64,000 bases of DNA from Saccharomycopsis fibuligera x Saccharomycopsis cf. fibuligera. Its lineage: Eukaryota > Ascomycota > Saccharomycetes > Ascoideales > Saccharomycopsidaceae. Each line of letters begins with the position of its first letter. The stretch's first letter is position 1. Of the stretch, positions 47,263-56,089 are shown in pieces. Below the pieces are notes generated by a model. It did not search any database. It saw nothing but the letters and a program-made list of their open reading frames with translations, and had not been told where the DNA came from. The translations under genes and the position numbers were made by a program. The stretch is taken from positions 2,170,001 to 2,234,000 of the forward strand of contig CP012818.1 in assembly GCA_001936135.1 (NCBI GenBank), read 5' to 3'.

Positions 47263-48603
47263 TTATAGCCTAATTTCTTTTCTTTTTTCCCAAGAATCAA
47301 AAGCTTCCTTCATTACCTTTAATCCCCACTTAAAGTCCTCCATTTCTAAATAAATTTGCGCACACCAACGGGTCCACAATGCGTTGTTGTAAATGTATAC
47401 CGGAATATACGTACGCTTCTTGAGCCTCAAGTAGTCATTGACAAATGTACCTTTAACCACTAAGTCATCATAGCTGTAGCCGTCACTAAGACTATGATAC
47501 GGCACCTTGACATTAAACATTGCTGTGATTATGTCATCTCTGTCATTGCCACTGGTAAGAAGCTCGCTGCCCTTCCAGTTTGAGACAATGTATTCAGCTG
47601 CCTGCTTTGCTAAACTGAGATTGTAATTGATGATTTTGTCCTCGCCACCACATTGGTTTTGGCGGAAAGCAAAAGCATCCGGGATAGTGAGGATAGCAGA
47701 ATAGTCTAAAGTGCTCACGTAGGCAAACTGCCTAGCAAGCGTTGTATCACCAGCGTTAACACTGTTACCGGAAAACTGGGTAGAGACAAGATTGCTGTCG
47801 TTTATGTCATTATTTGCATTATTATCAGGTAAGTAGGTTGCGCTAATGGGTAAAGAATGAACTTTGGAATGATACTGTGGGGCAACATAGAGAAAGGCTG
47901 CCGAGTTGGGTAAAAAAAACCATTTGTGCAAGTTGGAAGTAAGAAAATCTGGACTAGACTCTGTATCATGCAAGCTTAAGGGCATGAGGCCAATGTAATG
48001 AGCAGCGTCAACGAACGAAACAACATTCTGCTTTCGACAGTGGTTGACAATGTCTTGCCAAGGCAAGAGAGCAGCCGGAGTTGAGGATACTGCATCAATG
48101 AAGGCCATAATGGTGCGTTTGCTGTTCTTTTTTTTGAGAGAGGAGATTGCATGATCAAACCTTTTGAGAACTTCACCATTACTAATGGGGTACACAATGT
48201 CAATAACAGTTAGCTGGATCCCCACACTGCGCTCAAGGAACCTTAAAGTGTTAAGACAGGCGCCATACACAGTGGAGAAACACACTATCGCGTCGCCAGG
48301 TTGAAATGGAAATGAACGAAGAACGGTGTTGACAGCAGTGGTGGCATTTGCAACAAGCACGATGTTATTCAAGTGGGCATTCACATGTTCAGCAACTAGT
48401 CTTCTTGCTTTAAGACTATGATCAAAGAGACCGTAGCGGAAAAATTCATCAGGAAACCCCTGGATCTCCAACGAATGTTTAGCTTTGGCCTCAAGCAACG
48501 CAGGGGTGGTGGCCCCATACGCTCCGTGGTTGAGGTTTGTGACGTCGCTGAAAAAACCGTGGAAATGCTCTTTGCGGAATTGGCGACCGAAAGGTGTGGT
48601 CAT
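47263..48603 (-). CDS. PLP-dependent class V aminotransferase, isopenicillin-N-epimerase/Egt2-like
   Basis: A 446-residue fold-type I PLP enzyme. Motifs: NLNHGAYGATTPALLEAK near the N-terminus (substrate/PLP phosphate side), VANATTAVNTVLRSF, SFVDAAHYIGLMPL containing the Asp that contacts the pyridine nitrogen, and TSNLHKWFFLPNSAAFLYV with the Schiff-base Lys (residue about 224). This arrangement is typical of the isopenicillin-N-epimerase/cysteine-desulfurase-like branch, which in fungi also includes hercynylcysteine sulfoxide lyase (Egt2). Without an adjacent EGT1 the actual reaction cannot be assigned. It is divergent from kelch gene 3 across only 245 bp. Confidence 0.85.
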   Translation of the reverse strand: MTTPFGRQFRKEHFHGFFSDVTNLNHGAYGATTPALLEAKAKHSLEIQGFPDEFFRYGLFDHSLKARRLVAEHVNAHLNNIVLVANATTAVNTVLRSFPFQPGDAIVCFSTVYGACLNTLRFLERSVGIQLTVIDIVYPISNGEVLKRFDHAISSLKKKNSKRTIMAFIDAVSSTPAALLPWQDIVNHCRKQNVVSFVDAAHYIGLMPLSLHDTESSPDFLTSNLHKWFFLPNSAAFLYVAPQYHSKVHSLPISATYLPDNNANNDINDSNLVSTQFSGNSVNAGDTTLARQFAYVSTLDYSAILTIPDAFAFRQNQCGGEDKIINYNLSLAKQAAEYIVSNWKGSELLTSGNDRDDIITAMFNVKVPYHSLSDGYSYDDLVVKGTFVNDYLRLKKRTYIPVYIYNNALWTRWCAQIYLEMEDFKWGLKVMKEAFDSWEKRKEIRL

Positions 48604-48848
48604 TATGGATAGCAGCGGTCTTTGAAGATGAACCTTTGTGGATTGACATAGTATGATAATATTGACATTGCAACAATAAGAAAACGTAGTGCTTTAAAGC
48701 CCCCTGAGCAATGCTCATCGAGTTGCGAGCCCCGTGCCTGTCAAAAACCTTCAAGAATTATCCACTAACATGGAGACAGACGTCTTTAATACTGCTACCA
48801 GTTGCACCACCCAAGGGACAGAAATCCACCACCAAAAGGCCATCAACA

Positions 48849-51800
48849 ATGACAAGGTATGCTCCAATCCCAGCTTGTCTCGAGTATCACAACCCTATCG
48901 AACACACGAACAATAGCATAGCCGCCACAAGCGCAGAAATGGACCATAAGTATGCTCACTTTTTTGGGAACGTTGACGTCTTCAGCTCCAGCCACCGCTT
49001 GCCGTTTGTCCAAGAGCATCAATTATGGAAGCCTTCAGTGGCACTAGATGGTTGGGCCCCAAAGAAGAGTCAGAAGTCAAACAGCGATATTTCGAATGGG
49101 TTACGCCGTGCTCAGCTTGAAAACCGCGGTGATACCAGGTCATCGTCGCCGCATCCATATAAGACCTTTACTGAGCCAAGCAGTGCACCTCAGACGCAAG
49201 AGAGCCCTGATCAACCGTTAGAAAGACCTTTAGATGGATGCGAAGTTGAAAGAATGCAAGACGGGTTTCCCAGCTATTGTCAGCTACCGGTTCTCCATAG
49301 CAGACTGCCTTTTCCTTCTCTTATCTATGCTGCGTCTGAAGCAGTAGGCCGCCGTGTTTTTATCTTGGGTGGATTGACACCACAAACGCCAGAAAAGTCT
49401 AAATTCAAAACCGAAAACATAAAAGTAACGTCAGACCAAATTTTTCCGCCTCCATTAGCAGATTGGATAATAAAAAACCCGCAGCTTGTGCCAAATAGGA
49501 AATTGTATGTATGGGACACATCTACTGATATTGTTCGGGAAGTTGCAGTGACAGGAAACGAAAAAAGTAGTACTTACGGTGACGATGATAACGAAGACGA
49601 TAATACACCACTTGGACTATGCTGCTGCTCGGCAACAAAGATAACCAAAAGGTACATCTTTTATTACGGGGGCTTTCGCCTTAATACTACAAAATACAAA
49701 AACAGCGATAAGTCTTACACCTGGCATAGATCAATCACGTTGAACAACCGCTGCTATATGCTCGATACCTTCACTGCTCGATTCAAGGAGCTCAAGTTGA
49801 CAGCACATCCAACAGCCAGCTCTTTGTATCCAGTCACTATTGCAAGATTTGGTCATTCTGCTATTGGACCAGATGTGGAATCAGTATTGTTGGACCATTT
49901 TCCTGACTTTGCTGTTGCAGTCAAAGAAAATCAGCGAAAGAACGGAAAAAGTGGCAATATTCATGATAGTGCTAATGGTAATGGCAACGATGATAACGAT
50001 AATAATGACAGCAGTGATGAGGATCCAACCTCAAAAGCAAACACTCCAACTAATTTTACACCAACTGATAACCCCACCACCACCACGAGCGCTGCAACAT
50101 CGACAGATAAACTGTATATGACATTATTCGTGTTTGGTGGCTTCAAGCATTCTTTATCACCAAACAAAAGAAATTCATTTACTTCTCTCAATGATCTTTG
50201 GAAAGCAGATATTGTCATCTCGGATGATGGTCCAAATCATTACTTGTTATTTAGCGAGGTCTTAGCAGGGCCGATTGTGGCACCATCCGACCCAGATTCT
50301 CCTGCTATTGCCGTTTCTGTAAAAGGCAATCCAATGTCTAATATCGAGGCAGCAAAGTCAGGGCCAGAAACAAGGGCTTTTCAAGCTGCTCTAATTTGCG
50401 ATGACAGCAACTTACAAAGAGGCATATTGGAGGTGGATGTTGAAGATGAAGCGGTGCGTGATCAAACTTATGGCAGTGTTCCATATAGTGACATTTATGC
50501 TCGGCATGATATTGAAAGCAAAAATTTTGCTACCTCTGCTAACGACAATGACCAAGACAAGCTGCCTAACAATGACAAAATCATTGGTAGTGCTAGCACA
50601 CCTCAAGTGAGTGATAATTATAACACTAACACAGACTCTAATAACAATGTAAATATTACTAACGAAAAGGAAAAAGAAAGTGATTATGAAACGGATAAGA
50701 GTGCCTCTAGCTTTGTTGCCCAGAACCCTAGTTTTAAAAACAAATCATTGTTAGTACACGGTGGTAATAATGAATATGGTAAAGTTTTTCTGAATTTATG
50801 GCGGTGGTCTTTTAACAAAGAAAAGTGGGAAAAGATATCGTCCTATTTCAGGCCAGACACCCCCATTGTTGGTGGGCATGATGTTAGTGGCAGCGGAATT
50901 GGCATCGTTTCTGACTACGAATCCAGTAATGCTGATCCTAAAAATACCAAATTCAACTATGATGATTGCAATAAGAATCTCAACGGTAGTGATAACATTC
51001 ATTCTGCTGCTAGTATCAATACAACCAATGATCCACGTAACAACATTGCTAATGCTATCAGTAATACTAGTAAATTCGAAGTGCAAAATGACCGCACCAA
51101 TCATCAAATGGTCCAGTTAGGCCATTATGTGCTATTTGCTGGCGGGCTTTCACAGAATGATGTTGATTTGTTAGGTGGAAATACTAATTTTCAGCATAAC
51201 AATAACATCAATGCATCATCAATGACTGATTACAATAATGTAGTTAACGATGCAAACAATACGGATAATAGCGATACCAATACCGATATCAATACGGATA
51301 CAAACAGTAATACCGGCAGCAAAGTACCAAAATTGTTTGAAGTACTCAATGACTTGCTTGTAAATGCTAGCTCCCCACAATGGCAGCTACTCTCAGTCGA
51401 TCAGCGCCAACATCCAAAATCATTTCGACTCACATCACTTGACTTACGCTCCAAAAATTGGGTGTTTAGTTGCTTTAATCACCAAATTATCACCTCACTG
51501 AAACTTGATAAGATGCTTGTAGGCGGCGCTGTTGATAATGACTCTGCAAATAAAGACATGGGAAATGCTAAATTCAAGCATAAATTTAAATCTTTGTTGG
51601 AAAAATGCATTCTGGAAGAGCAACTTGTTCAGAGAGTGACTCCGTTGTTGAAAAGTCATCTAAGTTTGCAAAAAATGAATAATGTTAGTCGTGCTGCTGC
51701 ACGTAATGGTGACATTAGTGACAATATTGATAATTATTCTAATGATAATGATGATGGTCTGTATGGTGATCTGTATAATGAAAGTGGCAGCCAATTTAGT

Positions 51801-52391
51801 GACTATGGCGATATTGATGCTCAGGTAAAAGAGCTTATTCCTCTAATCAGACATATTAAACAAGTAAATGACACATATGCCAGTAACACTGTGGCCAATG
51901 TGGGATGCTCGATGGTCTATTCTAATAAGAGAGTTTTCAAAGTTGGTGGGATCTTGTTGCATGAGTTCCCTTTGTTTAGGGACACTCAAGAGAACAAACA
52001 ACGGCAAGCCAGAAAAAGGGAAGAAAAGAAGTATGAGGAATGCCGGCAGGAGCAGCCAAAACAGAGAGAACTTGAATATGAGCCGCAATATTTATCACTA
52101 GCTTCCAGGGGATCTGGCAACGACAGTAATGCTAACTATAACGGCACACAAATCATTGAACCAGAAACTCAACAGGCCTCACATTCGGAGAGTGACAGCA
52201 CCTACCCTGCTGATCGAGATATATATGATGTTGATTCTGACAGTGACAGTTGCCAGAATAACGTCGATGAAATAGTGAGCAGCAAGGGCTGTTTTTTGAC
52301 CGTCCAGACATTAGAAATTCCGGTGCTTTCTCAAGATGGGGTGATTGTCGATAAAGCACAGAAAGAGTTTGTGTTGAATAAGTACCAGTAA
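48849..52391 (+). CDS. Kelch-repeat protein of the Gpb1/Gpb2 (Krh) family, copy 3 (long form)
   Basis: A 1,180-residue paralogue. Start ATG 48849 (MTRYAPIPACLEYHNPIEHT) aligns with the RYEPWLLPINYYNP N-terminus of copy 2; the frame is open 46 codons further upstream, to an ATG at 48711, but that part is dissimilar. Kelch blades: VFILGGLTPQ, RYIFYYGGFRL, LFVFGGFKH, LLVHGGNNEYGKVFLNLWRW, VLFAGGL and VFKVGGILL. The signature FPPPLADWIIKNPQLVPN and LGLCCCSATKITKRYIFYYG are present. It is enlarged by Asn/Asp/Ser-rich insertions between blades (residues about 375-420, 585-640, 690-745, 790-830, 955-990). It is the most divergent of the three copies and is convergent with PDE2, the cAMP phosphodiesterase gene. 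Confidence 0.9.
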   Translation: MTRYAPIPACLEYHNPIEHTNNSIAATSAEMDHKYAHFFGNVDVFSSSHRLPFVQEHQLWKPSVALDGWAPKKSQKSNSDISNGLRRAQLENRGDTRSSSPHPYKTFTEPSSAPQTQESPDQPLERPLDGCEVERMQDGFPSYCQLPVLHSRLPFPSLIYAASEAVGRRVFILGGLTPQTPEKSKFKTENIKVTSDQIFPPPLADWIIKNPQLVPNRKLYVWDTSTDIVREVAVTGNEKSSTYGDDDNEDDNTPLGLCCCSATKITKRYIFYYGGFRLNTTKYKNSDKSYTWHRSITLNNRCYMLDTFTARFKELKLTAHPTASSLYPVTIARFGHSAIGPDVESVLLDHFPDFAVAVKENQRKNGKSGNIHDSANGNGNDDNDNNDSSDEDPTSKANTPTNFTPTDNPTTTTSAATSTDKLYMTLFVFGGFKHSLSPNKRNSFTSLNDLWKADIVISDDGPNHYLLFSEVLAGPIVAPSDPDSPAIAVSVKGNPMSNIEAAKSGPETRAFQAALICDDSNLQRGILEVDVEDEAVRDQTYGSVPYSDIYARHDIESKNFATSANDNDQDKLPNNDKIIGSASTPQVSDNYNTNTDSNNNVNITNEKEKESDYETDKSASSFVAQNPSFKNKSLLVHGGNNEYGKVFLNLWRWSFNKEKWEKISSYFRPDTPIVGGHDVSGSGIGIVSDYESSNADPKNTKFNYDDCNKNLNGSDNIHSAASINTTNDPRNNIANAISNTSKFEVQNDRTNHQMVQLGHYVLFAGGLSQNDVDLLGGNTNFQHNNNINASSMTDYNNVVNDANNTDNSDTNTDINTDTNSNTGSKVPKLFEVLNDLLVNASSPQWQLLSVDQRQHPKSFRLTSLDLRSKNWVFSCFNHQIITSLKLDKMLVGGAVDNDSANKDMGNAKFKHKFKSLLEKCILEEQLVQRVTPLLKSHLSLQKMNNVSRAAARNGDISDNIDNYSNDNDDGLYGDLYNESGSQFSDYGDIDAQVKELIPLIRHIKQVNDTYASNTVANVGCSMVYSNKRVFKVGGILLHEFPLFRDTQENKQRQARKREEKKYEECRQEQPKQRELEYEPQYLSLASRGSGNDSNANYNGTQIIEPETQQASHSESDSTYPADRDIYDVDSDSDSCQNNVDEIVSSKGCFLTVQTLEIPVLSQDGVIVDKAQKEFVLNKYQ

Positions 52392-52975
52392 ATAGTGTTA
52401 TCTCAATAACATTTTGTAATCTGTATTTTTTGTGTGTCGTTATTCAAGTTTATATAGCTTAACTTTTTTCTAAGAATTTCTTATTGGCTATATATGTTAG
52501 GCAATGCTTTGATATGGTTCGAATGTACATTAGTATTTTATTGATAACTGGTGTAAAAATTATTAATCCTAACATTTTTCAACATAACAGATAGAGGAGG
52601 AGAGAAAGAGCGCCTGTTATAAAACCTTATTTCGTAGAAGCGTATTGGTGGGCACTACACCACAATGAGCCAGATCGTAATAAAATTTGACAAAGATTTA
52701 GAGAGATGTAACCCCAACGAAATTAAAATGAAAAACCAATCAAAATAGTAAGTGTAAATAGGATTCCTATGTGACACATTTCTTTATTAGATGCAAAAAG
52801 GGTATAAATTCACAACATTAAATACAGACAAATAATATCTGCAAATATAATAATACACAAAAAGAAATCGAAATGTGAAAGTAATAAGAATGAAACAATT
52901 TACGACAGTCTATCTTGAAAAAAAAAAAATAATAAAAAAGGAAAAAGGTTTTGCTAGAATACATTTTGTAGTCCA
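52392..52975. other. Convergent spacer kelch gene 3 / PDE2
   Basis: 584 bp of AT-rich 3' DNA with an A-rich block at about 52918-52945. No gene was seen. Confidence 0.4.
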
Positions 52976-55435
52976 CTAAAGACCTTTGAATTGCTTAAGT
53001 AGCTTCCAAAAATTCAAATTTTTCTTTAATATTATCAAAGTAAAACCTAGCCATGGTAAGATTTCGTTAATTTTTTCAAACAACCTATAACTAATCTTTT
53101 CAATGAAGAAGCTTTGCGAGAGACATAGTTTCGGATTATTCTCAAGTAATGCTCGCAAAGTTCTCATATCTCCTGTCTCCTCAACCGAATTCGCAATGTC
53201 AAGTTCTGTAATCTGTTTCATATCATTGGGACTTTTCAATAAAACGCTGTCTTTCAAAAATCCGTTAAACAATTCCAACTCAATCTTGTCATCTTCTTCA
53301 TAAGCCTCCACATGGTCAATAAACTCAGGGTCTTGCAAAAGGTCAGCCAAATCTGCTGTATTGACTTTATTGAGTTTTTGATTATATTCAAACATTTGTG
53401 ATAAAGTAGTAATTTTGTGAATTTCTTTACCCAAGATCAATCCCCATCTGGCACTAAGCTTTAATGGTCTAGTAATGTTGGATATATCAGCACATTTCAA
53501 TAACAATTGGCATAATAACTCTGGTGATAGTTCTAAAAATGGCATTTCCTTACCGTCAAGTGGTGGCGTTTCGGAAGCATCACGCTCCAAATTTTTGATT
53601 TTATCAATAAAAGTAAAATGTTTTTCCATATCAGTTGCCAATATACTTTTTGAGATAATCTTTTTGACATCGACTACTGGTTGGCCAGGCAAAGTAGCTT
53701 TTTTGATAATTTCTTGGTCAAACAAAGCAGGCCAAAATCTTTTTAGAAGTTCGTAAAAGACAACAAAATGGTAGTTCTCTAAAACTGATTCATCACTGAA
53801 AATCGTAGACAATGGAGAATTATTAGCGGTAATAAAAACATTCGTCAAGCCAGGATGACCGCTATCATGACCTAAGGCGGCAATCAAAAGCGCCAAAACT
53901 TCAACAGAAGAAAGAAGCTGCGATTTAGGTTTCAGTTTAAAATTTCCGTACTCAGTTTTCAAGGTTTCAAGTTGGTTAGCTGATTCTTTTGGCTCAGTTG
54001 GCCAATATTGATCAATAACCTGCTGATATGTTTTTAACTGATTGAGATATAACTTTGGAGATTTCAAGTATACCAAATATTCAATCAATGGATCCACTTC
54101 CTGCGGTATCTTCTTCAAGTTGTCGTTGTTGTCAATTGTTTGTTCATTTTGATCAATTATGTCATTTAATACGGTTTCTTGAGTAGTGAATGAGCTTGTT
54201 GAAGGTGTTTGAGCTGGATGCGTTTGAGCTGGAGATGGTGAAACTGTCAACAGTGCATTCAGTGCATCCTGCAGAAGGTTCTTATTTCGACGATGTTTGT
54301 GCACAATCATCTTTTTGGAGATTATGGAGCGTTTAGGTAATAGATTTAGTTGAAGTAAATAAAAAAAAATTGCCTGAACAACATCCACTGCATGCCTGAA
54401 GTTGTGAAAGTCATTGCCGCCATTGTACAAATCCCGAACTTTAAATAAAAATGCCAATAGGGTATTATCCTCTAAAAGTAGACCAGAACTTGTGTCAAAC
54501 AATGATAATGCTCTTTTGAGTATCACATAGCAAACATAAAGCAACTCATTATAGTTCAAATTATGCGCCGGAAAATTCCAACTTTCTATAAGAAACTCTT
54601 CGATAAAGAATTGAGTAGCTGGAGATAACTGAAGAATGTCTGTGGCGAAATTTATATTCTTTAAAGTGAGTGTCAAAAAGTCATCAAATGTTTGTGGAGA
54701 TGAGAATGACGACTTCAGCGGGAATGGTGATATTGTGCTTAAGCTAACATTAGATTGACTGTAGAGACTTGCAAAATTCTGGTTGCTATTTAGAATTATG
54801 GATAGGTCTCTATTCATTGAACTGATATGGGGCGGTAGAAGTGGGAAGTGAGCCTCACCAAGATGACCGTTTCCTGTACCATTGTTAGCGGCAATTATAA
54901 AATTAATGGACGACAATTCATTGCTTAGCCTAGACGTCTCTAAGCTATTGATGTTGCTATGCAGTAGACAGTTGTGAAGAGACACAGACAAGTCATTGCT
55001 GCAGCTATTCAAGCCAATCCACGATTTCATTCTCTTGAATCTGTTTTTTAAAAAAAAGTGGTGATCAAGGAGTATCTGGGTCACTAATATAGTATTGCTG
55101 TTGTTGGACTTTGAGTGTTTGGCAAGCGCACCATACTCAATTATAAAGGGATTCAAGTGAGCAAAGAACATTGTTAGAAGATCTTTAATCTGAAAAAAAG
55201 AGAGGTTTTCCAAAGAATCGTGAGGTGAACTGCCAGCATTGATGACTATGACGAGGGGATATGATAAATCGTACTCATTCTGGGTTATATTTATTAATGT
55301 TATCAACAATCTTCTGAAGCTCGTGTAGCAAAAAATTGAGGTAGAAGGTAGGCTCTTGGCGATGACATTGGGGCCGTTCTTGTGTTTTGAGGATGAGCTT
55401 GTGAAGTATAGTATAGGAAAGGAGTATTGACTCAT
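52976..55435 (-). CDS. PDE2: High-affinity cAMP phosphodiesterase Pde2
   Basis: Hydrolyses cAMP to AMP and switches off PKA. The 819-residue protein has the class I PDEase domain in its C-terminal two-thirds: the catalytic signature FHNFRHAVDVVQ (residue about 342), metal-ligand segment ALGHDSGHPGLTNVF (about 518-532), and KCADISNITRPLKLSARWG (the second Asp metal ligand) with downstream helices. A Ser/Thr/Gln-rich insert (about 400-440) splits the domain as in other Candida Pde2 proteins. The N-terminal region is Asn/Ser-rich. The frame extends two codons further to a TTG; the first ATG (55435, MSQYSFPILYFTSS) is chosen. Divergent from VTS1. Confidence 0.93.
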   Translation of the reverse strand: MSQYSFPILYFTSSSSKHKNGPNVIAKSLPSTSIFCYTSFRRLLITLINITQNEYDLSYPLVIVINAGSSPHDSLENLSFFQIKDLLTMFFAHLNPFIIEYGALAKHSKSNNSNTILVTQILLDHHFFLKNRFKRMKSWIGLNSCSNDLSVSLHNCLLHSNINSLETSRLSNELSSINFIIAANNGTGNGHLGEAHFPLLPPHISSMNRDLSIILNSNQNFASLYSQSNVSLSTISPFPLKSSFSSPQTFDDFLTLTLKNINFATDILQLSPATQFFIEEFLIESWNFPAHNLNYNELLYVCYVILKRALSLFDTSSGLLLEDNTLLAFLFKVRDLYNGGNDFHNFRHAVDVVQAIFFYLLQLNLLPKRSIISKKMIVHKHRRNKNLLQDALNALLTVSPSPAQTHPAQTPSTSSFTTQETVLNDIIDQNEQTIDNNDNLKKIPQEVDPLIEYLVYLKSPKLYLNQLKTYQQVIDQYWPTEPKESANQLETLKTEYGNFKLKPKSQLLSSVEVLALLIAALGHDSGHPGLTNVFITANNSPLSTIFSDESVLENYHFVVFYELLKRFWPALFDQEIIKKATLPGQPVVDVKKIISKSILATDMEKHFTFIDKIKNLERDASETPPLDGKEMPFLELSPELLCQLLLKCADISNITRPLKLSARWGLILGKEIHKITTLSQMFEYNQKLNKVNTADLADLLQDPEFIDHVEAYEEDDKIELELFNGFLKDSVLLKSPNDMKQITELDIANSVEETGDMRTLRALLENNPKLCLSQSFFIEKISYRLFEKINEILPWLGFTLIILKKNLNFWKLLKQFKGL

Positions 55436-56089
55436 TTGCAATGTTAGCAGAGGCGATCAATGCGAATGGAAGGAGGTATCAATGAATGTAATTGGGATAG
55501 TAATTGAGGGTGGGGGAAGTGTGAATTGAGGAGCAGAGCAGGTCAGAACAGAGTGAATATTGATAGCTTAACGGCGTTTGTCTTTCTTTTTTTTTTTTTT
55601 TATTTTGCCTATTTCCTGATCATCGAACAAACGGTTGGTTTTTCTGTTAACTTTCTGCTTGGACACCAAAAGAAACGCAAAAGACAAAAAGAAAAAAAAG
55701 CGTTACGTAATCAATGACAAATGAAAAAGTATGTACTGTAACGTGTTGTCATGTATCTGTCATACCATTTAGATATCCGGGTAGCACTCCTCCCCAAACG
55801 CCAACAGATCTCGCGAAACACAGGAAAGGAAGAAAAGAAATACAAGAAAAAAAATTTAAAACCAGGGCAAGACACCATGGCAGCTCCAGAAACCACCCAC
55901 CTCCGTTCTCGTCTTTAATCAGGATACTCCAGCTCACTCGCATCGCTGCCAGAAACTTCTACTATCGGCCTCAGCGAAGAGCGTATTCCTTATTTCTTAT
56001 CAAACAGCTTTCACCCGCTGGTACTGTGTGTCTGTGTTTGTCCTGCCCTTCCTGCTTTTTTCTCTTCGTTCTTGCAATATTGCGACACG
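55436..56089. promoter_or_regulatory. Divergent promoter region PDE2 / VTS1
   Basis: 654 bp containing a T tract at about 55588-55602 and pyrimidine-rich DNA before VTS1. No clear TATA box. Frames on both strands (55526-56136) overlap each other and are not supported. Confidence 0.4.
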
